DNA of 64,000 bases from Paenibacillus sp. (GCF_035645195.1 NZ_DASQNA010000025.1:1-64000), one strand, 5' to 3'; counted from the first letter of the stretch, positions 45,126 through 54,590 are shown. The notes: generated by a model from the sequence alone, not told the origin. Numbers and translations are program-made.

Positions 45126-45161
45126 TAAAAATCGGGCAGGAGCCCGCCCGCCCCTGCCCGT
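45126..45161 (-). terminator. terminator of the fructanase operon
   Basis: CGGGCAGG and CCTGCCCG arms are followed on the minus strand by ATTTTTAAT, 16 bases past the stop of the large fructanase gene. Confidence 0.85.
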
Positions 45162-45176
45162 TCCGATGCCGCATCG

Positions 45177-48100
45177 TTAATTATTGAAATTTACGTTCTG
45201 GAAATACGCCCTGCCTCCGCTGACGTGAACCCCGAAGTTTCCGCCCGCGAAACGGGAATCGTTCGTATCGATGACCGGCTGCGCGTCTTCGCCGAGGTAC
45301 GCTTTGATGTTCGTGCCGCTGGCGACGACTTTGACGCGATACGTCGTTCCTTGCTGGAGCAACAGCGGCGCTTCGGCCAGCGCGGGGCCGGACATGAAGC
45401 TGCCGTCGACTTTCGCGAGCAGCCGCACTGCTCTTTGCCCAGGGGTTACGCTCAGATAATACCCGCTGGAGCCGTCGGGACTCGCCCGGAAGACGAGCGA
45501 ACCGGAGCCTCCCGCTTCGTCGATCTTTAGGTCCGCTTCGAACGTGAAATCGGACGCTTGGGCCGAGGACATATACGCCGCATCCGCGTCGTGCATCGCC
45601 GAGATGCCGTCGGCCGCCGCGGCCCACCGCGCGGCGCTCGCCCCGGCGGTCCAACCCGCCGCGTTCGTATGGAATGCGCCGACGCGAACGACGGTCGTCC
45701 CGACGACGGCCCCTGCTGAGGTCGTCGCCGTGACGCGGGCTTCTCCCCGCTTCGCCGCCGTCACGAGCGCGCCGCCGTCGCCGCCGTCGGACACCGTCGC
45801 GATTTCAGGGTTGCTCGACTGCCAGACGACGCTCCGATCCGCGGCGGTTTCCGGCAGCACCCTCGCATACAGCCGCCGCGACTCTCCTTCCGCTAGCTCC
45901 AACAGCGCTTGATCCATGACGACTCGACGCGGAACGTCCCCGCTCGGCGGCGGCCCCGTCCAAATGTCGGACAGCGGATAGATGTCCAAAGCAACGACGT
46001 CGACCCGGCCTCCGATCGTATACAAGCTCAATCCGTCGCTAGCCGCATCGGGGAACATCATCGTGGAGAACGCGACCTCCCCGTCTTTGCCGAACGCTTC
46101 GACCGACGACTCGTCGACGAAGATGCTCATCCGAATCCGCCGTTCGTCCGGCAGCAACTCCGCTTCGCGCCGCGGCGTGAACTTCGCGGCGAAATCGTCG
46201 CGTCCCGCTTCCGACCGGTCGACGAACAGGCGAGAAGCCGCCGCGTCGTAGCCGACGACCGTACGCTGCTCTCCGCGCTCGCGAAGCCGGAAGCCGAATT
46301 CGGTAGCGGCGCCGGAAGACGGCAATTCGAATTCGGCGACGATCTCGTACGCCGTCCCCGAGACGTTCTCGAGCAGGTTCGCATCCTGCGGGTCGAGGGC
46401 GATATTGCGCCATGACTGCGGCGTCCCTCGCAGCGTCCGAAGCTCCGCGGCGGGCGTCTGCACAAGCCGGACGCCTTGGCCGGGGATCGTCCGCAGCGAG
46501 AGCTCGCGCGGAATGGACATTTGCCCCTTCCACGGCGCGGTCGGGAAGCTGAACGGGTAGTCCCAGTTCGCCATCCATCCCAACTGAATGCGGCGGCCGC
46601 CCGGCGCGTCCGCGAACGTCATCGCCGCGTACATGTCTTTGCCATGCTCGCCGCGCAGCACGGTACCGGCGGGATTGTCGCTGACGAACGTCGTCCCGTC
46701 GAACGACCCGACGAAATATTCCGACGACGAGCCGTCGTTCTGCGGAACCGCGCCGTTGCTGATGGCAAGCACCCACTTGGTGTGCAGCGGATCGCCGTCG
46801 ACCGGCAGCGGGAAGAAGTCCGGACATTCCCATACGCCCCCGTGCAAATAGTTCCCGTACCCGAAGGAGCTCGCATACGTCCAATCCACCAAATTCGTAG
46901 AGGTGTAGAACCGGACGTGGTCGCCGCCGGAGACGACCATCACCCATCGGCCGCGCTCCTCGTCCCGGACGACCTTCGGATCGCGGAAATCCCAGCCGCC
47001 GTCCGGTCCGCCGGGGTTTTCGACGATCGGGTTCCCTTCGTAAAACTGCCACGTTCGGCCGCGGTCTTTGCTGTAGGCGATGCCGATTTTCTGATTGCCC
47101 CCCGGCTTGTCGGGGTGGAACATCGTGTAATATGCGATTAGGCCGGACCCGCCTTGGAACAATCCGGAGACGTCATGCTCGTCGGCGACCGCCGAACCGG
47201 TCCACGCATGCCCGGCTTCGTTCCACGGGAGCGCCGTCGGCAGTCTCCGCCAATGCACTAAATCGGTGCTGACCGCATGCGTCCAAGTCCCGCCGTCCTG
47301 CGCGAACAAGTGGTATTCGCCGTCGTAGTAGACGAGCCCGCACGGGTCGCTGATCCAGTTCAGCGCCATCGTGTAATGATACTGCGGCCGGTACGTTTCC
47401 CCGTAATACGTTTCCGCCGGAAACAGATGAACGTTCTGGAAATAGGCCGTCCCGTTGAACGCGCTCAAACCGACTCGGCCGGATACGTACCTCCCGTCCG
47501 TCGCCGCCAGCGCCGGCGCGGAACCGCCGTCCACGAACGCTTCGATCCGGCTTCCTTTCGCGTGAATTTCTAAGCGGTACCATCGGCCAGCTTCGACCTG
47601 CATCGCAGCGGAAGCGATGGTGGCGCCCCCGTTCAAATCGAACAGGCGAATACGATCCAGATTCGGATCGATGTTAATCGCGTAGCCCGACGCGCCGGCC
47701 TCGTCGACCCGAAAGACGAGAGCGGCCGTGCCGAACGGCGTCGAGGGGTCGACCCGCAGGTCGCCCTCGAGCACTACATCGCCGGCTTGGCCCGCGGCGA
47801 AGCGGAACGCGTCGCTCGCCCCCTCGCTCACGGCTTTCCTGCCGTGCAGATGCGGCGTCCACGTGCCGCCGAAGCTTTGCCACCCGCCGAGATTGCTCCG
47901 CAAGTCGCTAACGACAACGTTGTCGAACCGCACGGTGCCGTTATACGCGTTCAGTCCCGCGAAGCCCCCCGCATAGGACGAATCGGAGACGCTGATCGCG
48001 GGATCGTACCCGTCGGCGCGACGAAAATCGGTCTGCACGTACGCTTTGATGGAGGGTCCTTCGGCTTTGATGCGGACCCGGTACACCTTCCCGGCGTCGA

Positions 48101-49019
48101 GCGCCATCGATTTGACGCCGAGCGTCACGTCGTCCGCCGTCCTGTACAGACGCAGCCGATCCATATTCGGGTCGACCTGCAGCGCGTAGCCGTGCGTGCC
48201 GGCGGCGTCGGACCGGAACAACAGCGTCCCGACGGCGTAGGCGTCCTCGATCAACAAATCCGCCTCGTACGTGAAATCGTCGGCCCACACGCCGGACATC
48301 GCCTTCCCGTTTTGCCCGCTCGCGGCGGTCGCTTTCCAGCCGAGCGACGTCTGCTCCCAGTCGCCGCCGAGCTCGCTCCACCCGGCAAGGTTCGTCCTCG
48401 TTTCGTAAGCGTATACATTTTGAAAATGAGCGGTACCGTTGTATACGTGAAAGCCCAGATGCCCGTACCCGTAGGCCGTGTCTTGCGCCGAGAAGACCGG
48501 CGCGCCGTCGACGGCGACGCGAAGATTTGCGCCGTCCGCGTCGATGCGCACGCGATACCACGTTCCCGGTTCCAGCGGCATCGGCTGCGGCGGGGCGACG
48601 TCCGCTCCGGTGTCGTAGTCGAACAGCCGAACCCGGTCCAAATTCGGATCGACGCTGACGACATACCCATTCGCCCCGTCGGAAGTCGACCGGAACACGA
48701 GCGAACCGACGCCGTAGGGCGTCCCCGCGTCCACCCTAACGTCGGCTTCGAACGTAAACTTCGAGCCGACCCGGACGGTCGATATCGCGAAAACATTGGC
48801 GTCCGCCGGACCGGTTCCGCTCAGCCCGAGGCCGGGCTGCGTCGTCCACTGCCCGGAAACCGGCAAATAACCCGGGAGATTCGTAAGCCAATCGTGACCG
48901 GGCGACGCGGACGCGCCGAACGGCGTCAAGCCGGCGCTAACTGTCGCGAGCGCGAGCCAAACGCGCAGAAGCGCAGCGATCCACCGTTTGCCCCACCGTA
49001 CCTTCCCCTTGTTTACCAC
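45177..49019 (-). CDS. secreted multidomain GH32 fructanase (levanase type) with four CBM66-like modules
   Basis: A 1280-residue exported protein. After a signal peptide (about 1-38) come three CBM66-like modules (about 42-205, 210-375, 380-535), a GH32 five-blade propeller with beta-sandwich (about 538-1018), a bacterial Ig-like domain (about 1033-1113) and a fourth, more divergent CBM66-like module (about 1118-1280). Each module repeats FxFEAD, SLVFR, DPNxDRxRL and YFQNV-type strings. The catalytic triad is kept: nucleophile D558, D680 in DFRDPKV and acid/base E731 in WECPDFF. The first motif reads NWISDPCG instead of WMNDPNG. CBM66 binds the fructose ends of levan, so this enzyme probably attacks levan outside the cell. 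A GTG with GAGGGG 8 bases upstream was chosen; another GTG lies three codons earlier. Confidence 0.88.
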   Translation of the reverse strand: MVNKGKVRWGKRWIAALLRVWLALATVSAGLTPFGASASPGHDWLTNLPGYLPVSGQWTTQPGLGLSGTGPADANVFAISTVRVGSKFTFEADVRVDAGTPYGVGSLVFRSTSDGANGYVVSVDPNLDRVRLFDYDTGADVAPPQPMPLEPGTWYRVRIDADGANLRVAVDGAPVFSAQDTAYGYGHLGFHVYNGTAHFQNVYAYETRTNLAGWSELGGDWEQTSLGWKATAASGQNGKAMSGVWADDFTYEADLLIEDAYAVGTLLFRSDAAGTHGYALQVDPNMDRLRLYRTADDVTLGVKSMALDAGKVYRVRIKAEGPSIKAYVQTDFRRADGYDPAISVSDSSYAGGFAGLNAYNGTVRFDNVVVSDLRSNLGGWQSFGGTWTPHLHGRKAVSEGASDAFRFAAGQAGDVVLEGDLRVDPSTPFGTAALVFRVDEAGASGYAINIDPNLDRIRLFDLNGGATIASAAMQVEAGRWYRLEIHAKGSRIEAFVDGGSAPALAATDGRYVSGRVGLSAFNGTAYFQNVHLFPAETYYGETYRPQYHYTMALNWISDPCGLVYYDGEYHLFAQDGGTWTHAVSTDLVHWRRLPTALPWNEAGHAWTGSAVADEHDVSGLFQGGSGLIAYYTMFHPDKPGGNQKIGIAYSKDRGRTWQFYEGNPIVENPGGPDGGWDFRDPKVVRDEERGRWVMVVSGGDHVRFYTSTNLVDWTYASSFGYGNYLHGGVWECPDFFPLPVDGDPLHTKWVLAISNGAVPQNDGSSSEYFVGSFDGTTFVSDNPAGTVLRGEHGKDMYAAMTFADAPGGRRIQLGWMANWDYPFSFPTAPWKGQMSIPRELSLRTIPGQGVRLVQTPAAELRTLRGTPQSWRNIALDPQDANLLENVSGTAYEIVAEFELPSSGAATEFGFRLRERGEQRTVVGYDAAASRLFVDRSEAGRDDFAAKFTPRREAELLPDERRIRMSIFVDESSVEAFGKDGEVAFSTMMFPDAASDGLSLYTIGGRVDVVALDIYPLSDIWTGPPPSGDVPRRVVMDQALLELAEGESRRLYARVLPETAADRSVVWQSSNPEIATVSDGGDGGALVTAAKRGEARVTATTSAGAVVGTTVVRVGAFHTNAAGWTAGASAARWAAAADGISAMHDADAAYMSSAQASDFTFEADLKIDEAGGSGSLVFRASPDGSSGYYLSVTPGQRAVRLLAKVDGSFMSGPALAEAPLLLQQGTTYRVKVVASGTNIKAYLGEDAQPVIDTNDSRFAGGNFGVHVSGGRAYFQNVNFNN

Positions 49020-49033
49020 GAAAACCACCCCTC

Positions 49034-49047
49034 TGTAAGCGCTTTAT
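49034..49047 (+). promoter_or_regulatory. cre-like sequence upstream of the large fructanase gene
   Basis: TGTAAGCGCTTTAT differs from the cre consensus at the last two bases on either strand. Its place between a terminator-like hairpin and the start codon would suit a separate, CcpA-controlled promoter. Confidence 0.4.
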
Positions 49048-49063
49048 ATTTTCTGCGAAAAGA

Positions 49064-49081
49064 AAAGCACTTGCGTGCTTT
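49064..49081 (-). terminator. hairpin after the second GH32 gene
   Basis: AAAGCAC and GTGCTTT arms with a TTGC loop are followed on the minus strand by TTTCTTTTCGC. It may end or attenuate the upstream transcript before the secreted fructanase gene. Confidence 0.65.
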
Positions 49082-49091
49082 CCGTTCCCGG

Positions 49092-50579
49092 TTACCAGAT
49101 CGACTTCAAACTCCAAGCTTCGAACGTCCGAAGCCGCGCGGAACCGCCTTCGGCAAACCACGCGGCGCCCAAGCTGCTCGGATCCGGATACATCCGATTC
49201 GTCATCGTGACCGCGCCGTCGCCGGCGAACACCTCTACCGAGGACCGGTCCAAGAAGACGTGCAGCCTCAGCCCTCCGTCTTCCGCCGGTTCGACGTACG
49301 CCTCGCTCCGTCCCCCGTCGCCTGCGCCCGATCGGTCGCGGTCGACGACGAGCCGGCGCTCGCGGACGTCGTACCGGATTTCCGTATACTCGCTCCCGTC
49401 CGGCGAACACCGGAGCCGCAGCCCGAAGGCGTCCGCGCTCCCCGCTTCCCATTCCGCGACGAGCTCCAGCGCGTCGCCGCGGAGCCCGGGGATCGCCGAG
49501 ACGCCTTCTTCGACGGCGAGGGAAGACGCCGACGACGCTAGGGCGATTCGCAGCGCCCGCAGCTCCTCCGTCGGGCGCATACGCAGCTTCCCGTCGCGGC
49601 CGAGCGTCAGTTCGCGGGGAAGCGTCATCGCGCCCATCCAGCCGTCGGCCTGCTCAGGCATCGCCGCGCCCCAGATGTTCATCCACGCGAGCAGCAGCCG
49701 CCGCCCGCGGCCGTCCCGGAACGTCTGCGGCGCGTAAAAATCGAAGCCGTAGTCGAGCCGCTCGGCGTACGCGCGCCGGAACGTCCCCGTCTCGTAATCG
49801 AACGTTCCGCTCATATACATCGTCTTCGTCGCGCCCATGTTCATCGGCGACACGATCAGGACGTGCTCGCCGCCGTCGCCGAGCGGGAACAAATCCGGAC
49901 ACTCCCACATGTTCCCCTCCGTCCCGTCGCTTTCCGCCGCCACACCGATATAGCGCCATTCCCGCAAATTCCGGGAGTCGTACAACAGCGCCCGGCCTTT
50001 GCCGTTCAAGCCGCTGCCGACGACCGCGTACCACGTATCGCCCCGCTTCCACACCTTCGGGTCGCGGAAGCCGAAGACGCCCGTCTCCGGCGGAGCGGGG
50101 ATGACCGGGTTCGCCGCATCCTTCGCGAAGCGGACGCCGTCCTCGCTGACCGCAAGGCACTGCGCCTCCGGCGGCGTTCCGCCGTCGACGTGGCCGGTAT
50201 ACATCAAGACGAGCTTCCCGTCGTCTTCGACCGCGCTGCCCGACCAGCAGCCGCCCGCGCTGCCGCTCTCGTCGAGGTCGTACGGCTCCGACGGCGCGAG
50301 CGCGACCGGGAGATGCTCCCAATGCACCAGGTCGGCGCTTTTCGCGTGGCCCCAATGCATCGGCCCCTGCGTCGGGCGGTACGGGTCGTGCTGGTAAAAC
50401 GCATGATACTCGCCCCTGAAATAAACCAAGCCGTTCGGATCGTTCATCCAGCCGCCCTTCGGCATGAGATGGTAATGCAGCCGGTACCTGCGGTCGGTCA
50501 CCCGAGACTCGCTTGCCTCGAGCGCTTCGCAGGCCCGGCGAATGCCCGCCTCGTGCGCTGCGTTCGAACCCTCCCTCAT
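49092..50579 (-). CDS. intracellular GH32 beta-fructosidase (sucrose/sucrose-6-phosphate hydrolase type)
   Basis: A 495-residue GH32 enzyme without signal peptide. The catalytic residues are D47 in GGWMNDPNG, D173 in GFRDPKV and E226 in MWECPDLF; the C-terminal beta sandwich ends with SSVEVFAGDG. Motifs such as HYHLMPKGGWMNDPNG and FYQHDPYRPTQGPMHWGHAK are those of SacA/ScrB-like enzymes, which release fructose from sucrose and short fructo-oligosaccharides inside the cell. The ATG has AGGAGGG about 6 bases upstream and lies 10 bases after the previous GH32 gene. Confidence 0.92.
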   Translation of the reverse strand: MREGSNAAHEAGIRRACEALEASESRVTDRRYRLHYHLMPKGGWMNDPNGLVYFRGEYHAFYQHDPYRPTQGPMHWGHAKSADLVHWEHLPVALAPSEPYDLDESGSAGGCWSGSAVEDDGKLVLMYTGHVDGGTPPEAQCLAVSEDGVRFAKDAANPVIPAPPETGVFGFRDPKVWKRGDTWYAVVGSGLNGKGRALLYDSRNLREWRYIGVAAESDGTEGNMWECPDLFPLGDGGEHVLIVSPMNMGATKTMYMSGTFDYETGTFRRAYAERLDYGFDFYAPQTFRDGRGRRLLLAWMNIWGAAMPEQADGWMGAMTLPRELTLGRDGKLRMRPTEELRALRIALASSASSLAVEEGVSAIPGLRGDALELVAEWEAGSADAFGLRLRCSPDGSEYTEIRYDVRERRLVVDRDRSGAGDGGRSEAYVEPAEDGGLRLHVFLDRSSVEVFAGDGAVTMTNRMYPDPSSLGAAWFAEGGSARLRTFEAWSLKSIW

Positions 50580-50589
50580 GAAATCCCTC

Positions 50590-52050
50590 CTAATCGTCGT
50601 CGTGCCAAACGGAACGCAGCCGGTACAACCTCAAATATTCCACGACCGCGGTCCCTCCCTTCGCGTACAGCTCCACGCCGTCGCTGTCCGGCGAAGGGTA
50701 GATGAGCGCGGTGAACGTCTGCAGCCCGTCGTCCGCGAACGCCTCGACGCTGGAGGCATCCACGTACCCCCGCAGCGTCAGGCGGCGCGACGAACGGATG
50801 CGCGGCGCGAACATTCGCCTTGCGAAGTTCGCCGGCTGCCCGTTCCTTCCCTCGACGCCGGTGAAGCCGGAGCGCGAGCGGTCCAAGAACCACTCTCGCC
50901 TCGCGGCGTCGTACCCGATGACCGTCTCCTCCGCGCCGGATACGCACAGGCGGATGCCGACCTCCTCGGCGTCGCCGCAGTCGATCGCGAGCTCGAACTC
51001 GAAGGAGGTTCCCCGGAACCCGACGGCGACCGTTCGATCGCAAACCGGCAGCGCTTCCGCCTCGAACGCCTCCGTCCGCAGCCGTTTCAGCTCGTCGACC
51101 GGACGCTGAATAAGATGAAGCGCCTCCGCTTCCTTCGCGAGCGAGAGCGATCTGGGCACCGACAGCGCCCCCCGCCAAGGCTCGGTCGGAGCCGAGAAAG
51201 GGTACCGCCAATTCGACATCCACCCTGTCCAAATGCGCCGGCCGTCGATCGCCGGGACGTCCGAGTACGACACCGCCGCGTAGAAATCCTGACCGTAATC
51301 CGTCCACCGCGTCTCGTTCGCGGGGAGCTCGCCGACGAACCGAAACCCGTCGAACGAACCGATAAAATATTGCGCGGTCGAGCCTCCCGTTTCTTCGTTG
51401 TCCCCGATACTGACGTGCAGCACCCACTTGACGGCCCCTTCGCCGCCCTCGACGGCCAGCGGGAACAGGTCGGGACATTCCCACACCGCCGCGCGCGACC
51501 CGCAGCCTTCCCCGAATTCGCTCGCGTACGTCCAGCGAATCAGGTCGGGCGAACGGTAAAACCGGACGACCCGGTCCGCGGAGACGACCATCACCCAAGC
51601 GGCGGACGATTCGTGCCAAAACACTTTCGGGTCGCGGAAATCTTTCAGGCCGGGGTTCGGCAGGACCGGATTGCCCGCATATTTCGTCCACGTGCGCCCG
51701 CGGTCGCGGCTGTAGGCGATCCCTTGCGACTGCAGGCCTTGGTCGTACAAGGTGAAAATCGCGACGAGGCCGCTCTCGCCCCCGAACAACCCGCTCGTGT
51801 CGCGCCAATCGACGACGGCGCTGCCGGACCAAACGTCGCCCAGCTCGTCGCCGACGAGCGCGAGCGGCCGATGCTCCCAATGGAGCAGGTCGCGGCTGAT
51901 CGCGTGGCCCCATCGGCCGGTAAATTGATAAAACTGGTGATATTCTCCGTCGAAATACACCATGCCGTTCGGGTCGCTTAACGCGCCCGACGGAGGCGTC
52001 AAATGAAATTGCGGACGGTATCGCTCGCGGTAAAGCGTCTCTTTCTGCAT
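50590..52050 (-). CDS. intracellular GH32 fructanase (levanase/inulinase-like)
   Basis: The 486-residue enzyme has no signal peptide and consists of only the GH32 propeller and beta sandwich. Catalytic residues are D26 in ALSDPNGMVY, D140 in DFRDPKVFW and E191 in VWECPDLF. The pattern HLTPPSGALSDPNG with RTWTKYAGNPVL resembles the levanase/inulinase branch, and it shares the Ser before the nucleophile with the large secreted enzyme. It probably trims imported fructo-oligosaccharides. The ATG has AAGGAGG about 9 bases upstream. Confidence 0.9.
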   Translation of the reverse strand: MQKETLYRERYRPQFHLTPPSGALSDPNGMVYFDGEYHQFYQFTGRWGHAISRDLLHWEHRPLALVGDELGDVWSGSAVVDWRDTSGLFGGESGLVAIFTLYDQGLQSQGIAYSRDRGRTWTKYAGNPVLPNPGLKDFRDPKVFWHESSAAWVMVVSADRVVRFYRSPDLIRWTYASEFGEGCGSRAAVWECPDLFPLAVEGGEGAVKWVLHVSIGDNEETGGSTAQYFIGSFDGFRFVGELPANETRWTDYGQDFYAAVSYSDVPAIDGRRIWTGWMSNWRYPFSAPTEPWRGALSVPRSLSLAKEAEALHLIQRPVDELKRLRTEAFEAEALPVCDRTVAVGFRGTSFEFELAIDCGDAEEVGIRLCVSGAEETVIGYDAARREWFLDRSRSGFTGVEGRNGQPANFARRMFAPRIRSSRRLTLRGYVDASSVEAFADDGLQTFTALIYPSPDSDGVELYAKGGTAVVEYLRLYRLRSVWHDDD

Positions 52051-52079
52051 GCCGCGCTCCTCCTTCGGGATCGGGCAAA

Positions 52080-52098
52080 GCCCTTGCGGCGCAAGGGC
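52080..52098 (-). other. intercistronic hairpin after the fructan binding-protein gene
   Basis: GCCCTTGC and GCAAGGGC pair around a 3-base loop, 15 bases after the stop, followed on the minus strand by TTTGCCC. Probably attenuates or protects the transcript so that the binding protein is made in excess over the hydrolases. Confidence 0.55.
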
Positions 52099-52113
52099 CT
52101 CCCGTTCCGTCGA

Positions 52114-53487
52114 TTACTGCTCCAGCGTAATCTTAATGCCTTCTTCCAGCAGGTTTTTGGCGTTCGCCGCGAACGTGCCGACCGGCGAGCCGTCTTTGAT
52201 CCCCGTCACGACGGCGCCGTTCGCGTCCCAATACTTCTCGACCCCAATCGGCGCGAACAAGATGTGATCGGCCAGCTTGTTCATCAAGTCGACTTTGTCT
52301 TGGCCGAACTTTTGCGCGTTCGTTTCGGCGTTCATCTTCGCTTCGTTCTCCGACATCATCCGGATGAACGCGGCCGCGCCTTCCGGGTTTTTCGAAGCGG
52401 CCGGAATCGACCAGCCGGACAACCCGCCGGGCCCCGCGTCCGGTGCGCCTCTCGGACCGGTCGGCACCGGCACGAAGTCGATTTCGTAGTCGCTCTTCAG
52501 CACGTTGAAGCCCGCGAAGCCGTACTCCGCCGTCATGGCGAGCTTACCGTTTTTGAATTCGGCGAAGAAATAATCGCCTTCTTTTTCGCTGTCGATATAT
52601 TTGTCGTTCAAGAGCGCGTCCTGCGCGAACTGCATCGCTTCCTTCACGTTCTCGGAGTCGTAATTCGTCGTAATCGTGCCGTCGGCGTTGTAGGACAAAA
52701 TCGTTTTGCCGTTGGAGCCGACGAACAGCGGATACCCGTGATCCCACCAGCCGAAGCCGAACTGATCGTTTTTCCCGTCGCCGTCCGTGTCCATCGTCAA
52801 TTCCTTCGCGACCTCCCGGAACGTCTCCCACGTCCAATCGCCTTCGGCATAGTATTCGGAAGGCGTTTTCACCCCGTTGTTCTCGAAAAGCGTCTTATTG
52901 TAATACAGGACGATCGGCGCCGCGGACGCCCCGACCGCGTACGGCTTGCCGCCGAACGTGAACGTGTTCGTCACCGCGCCGTTCCAGAGCGGATCGGAAA
53001 TGTCGATGTACTGATCGATCGGCTGCACGATGTTTTTCAGCGGATACACCGGGAAATTCTGGTCGTTGGCCTGCGCCACGTCGACTTGGTCGCCGGCGTT
53101 GACCATGGAGATGAGCGTCGGCTTCTGGTCGCCCCACGGGACGGCGATGACCGTCACTTTGCCGCCCGTCGCCTCCTCGAACTGCGGGATCGTCTCGTAC
53201 ACGACGTCGTACGCGTCCGGGTTGGCCGCCTTGTTCTGCTCGTACTGCTCTTTGGACGTGTGGTACAAAATCGTAATATTGCCGTCGACCTTCGGCGCAT
53301 CCGCTTCCGGCTCCGCCGCCGGAGCCGAGCCGCCGGTCGTCTCGTTCGAAGCCTGCGGTTCGGACGCCGAAGGCGCATCGGCGCCGGCGCCGCCGCCGGA
53401 ACAGCCCGCGGCGAGGACCAGCAGCACCGCTGCGATCAAAGCGAGCGATAAGGACATGCGATTGCGTTTGCTTTTCATTTGATTCAT
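52114..53487 (-). CDS. extracellular solute-binding lipoprotein of the fructan importer
   Basis: A 457-residue lipoprotein with signal MSLSLALIAAVLLVL and lipobox LAAGC (Cys at about 29), then a Gly/Ala/Ser/Glu-rich tether. The mature part has CUT1 binding-protein patterns such as VIAVPWGDQKPTLISMVNAG and YAVGASAAPIVLYYNKTLF. It is directly before two cytoplasmic GH32 genes, so fructo-oligosaccharides are the probable cargo. The ATG has GGGAGG 8 bases upstream. The 143 bases before it hold GC-rich inverted repeats but no clear promoter. Confidence 0.9.
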   Translation of the reverse strand: MNQMKSKRNRMSLSLALIAAVLLVLAAGCSGGGAGADAPSASEPQASNETTGGSAPAAEPEADAPKVDGNITILYHTSKEQYEQNKAANPDAYDVVYETIPQFEEATGGKVTVIAVPWGDQKPTLISMVNAGDQVDVAQANDQNFPVYPLKNIVQPIDQYIDISDPLWNGAVTNTFTFGGKPYAVGASAAPIVLYYNKTLFENNGVKTPSEYYAEGDWTWETFREVAKELTMDTDGDGKNDQFGFGWWDHGYPLFVGSNGKTILSYNADGTITTNYDSENVKEAMQFAQDALLNDKYIDSEKEGDYFFAEFKNGKLAMTAEYGFAGFNVLKSDYEIDFVPVPTGPRGAPDAGPGGLSGWSIPAASKNPEGAAAFIRMMSENEAKMNAETNAQKFGQDKVDLMNKLADHILFAPIGVEKYWDANGAVVTGIKDGSPVGTFAANAKNLLEEGIKITLEQ

Positions 53488-53630
53488 GGACGAATCCTCC
53501 CCGAGAATAAGTTGACTCCCTTTTCAACCAACGTAAAACCCGCGACGAATCGTGGCTCCGCCCGGTCGAGCCGGTCCTGCCGGCCGCGGCGGCGGATGGC
53601 GGCCTCGCCCCCTTTCCGCGGATGCCCGCG

Positions 53631-54590
53631 TCATTTGATGCCGACGTTCTCGACGCTGTCCGTGAAGTACCGCTGCGTGGCCAAATACAAAATCAAGAGC
53701 GGCAAAATCGCGAGCAGCGAACCGGCTTGGATGCGGGTGACGACCGCGAGCGGGTCGCTGATCGTCTGCACATTGACGACGGATTCCAAATCGACCCGCA
53801 GCGAAGAAAGGGCGATCGCGAAGTTTTTCTTCAAATTGCCGAGGAACAAATTCGATAAATAGTACTCGTTCCAGTGCCAAACGAACGAGAACAGAAACAC
53901 GGTAATGACGGCGTTCTTCGCGTTCGGCAGCATGATGCGGAAAAACGTGCGGAACGGTCCGTATCCGTCGACGTAGGCGGCGTCCTCCAGCTCCTTCGGC
54001 ATGCCTTTGAAAAACTGGCGAAAGATGAAAATGTACAGCCCGGACCGCAGGCCCATCGCGAACAGCGACGGCAAATAAAAGGAAGCGTAACTGCCTACCA
54101 GGCTGACCGAATCGGGCCCGCCGAACAGCGCCGCAGTCAATGGCAGCACGCCGAACGCGTCGAAATATTTCATGTCCGCGTACAGCGGCAGCAAAATCGT
54201 CTGCGTCGGCACGACGAGCGTGAAGACGACCAGCGCGAACAGCGCGTTGGACAGCGGGAAGCGGAAGCGCGCGAACCCGTAGGCGACGAATGCGCAGGAG
54301 AACACGTCCAGCAACCCGCAGCCGACGCCGATGTACAGACTGTTCGCGAACGCGTCCCAAAAATCCATCACCCGCAGCGTATCCGCGAAATTTTGCAGCG
54401 TGAGGCTCTTCGGAATCCAGACGACGCTCGGATCCATCGCTTCCTCGGGCCGCCGCAGCGCCATGCTCAGCATATAAAGCAGCGGATACAGCAATTGATA
54501 AGCGAGGACGGCGAGCACCGCCGTCCGGAGCGCGGCCGCGGCGTTCGCGCGCAGCCGTTTGCTCCATTTCAAAGCGTACACATTCCTCAA
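53631..54590 (-). CDS. CUT1 ABC importer permease (MalG-like)
   Basis: A 319-residue permease with six TM segments and the EAA loop MPKELEDAAYVDGYGPFRTF followed by RIMLPNAKN. The start is uncertain: TTG at 54590 or GTG three codons later, neither with a strong RBS, which suggests coupling to the upstream gene 23 bases away. Confidence 0.88.
   Translation of the reverse strand: MRNVYALKWSKRLRANAAAALRTAVLAVLAYQLLYPLLYMLSMALRRPEEAMDPSVVWIPKSLTLQNFADTLRVMDFWDAFANSLYIGVGCGLLDVFSCAFVAYGFARFRFPLSNALFALVVFTLVVPTQTILLPLYADMKYFDAFGVLPLTAALFGGPDSVSLVGSYASFYLPSLFAMGLRSGLYIFIFRQFFKGMPKELEDAAYVDGYGPFRTFFRIMLPNAKNAVITVFLFSFVWHWNEYYLSNLFLGNLKKNFAIALSSLRVDLESVVNVQTISDPLAVVTRIQAGSLLAILPLLILYLATQRYFTDSVENVGIK

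Noticed and set aside
47100-47400. The secreted GH32 enzyme as an inactive homologue because of NWISDPCG
   Set aside because: The nucleophile Asp, the RDP Asp and the EC Glu are all kept, so inactivity cannot be inferred from the changed neighbours.
47787-49541. Long plus-strand frame opposite the secreted fructanase
   Set aside because: Antisense to repeated modules; its repeats only mirror those modules and it has no start signal.
50542-53451. Two plus-strand frames of about 480 codons opposite GH32 and binding-protein genes
   Set aside because: Arg/Val/His-rich reverse frames without domains; the minus strand carries catalytic triads and a lipobox.
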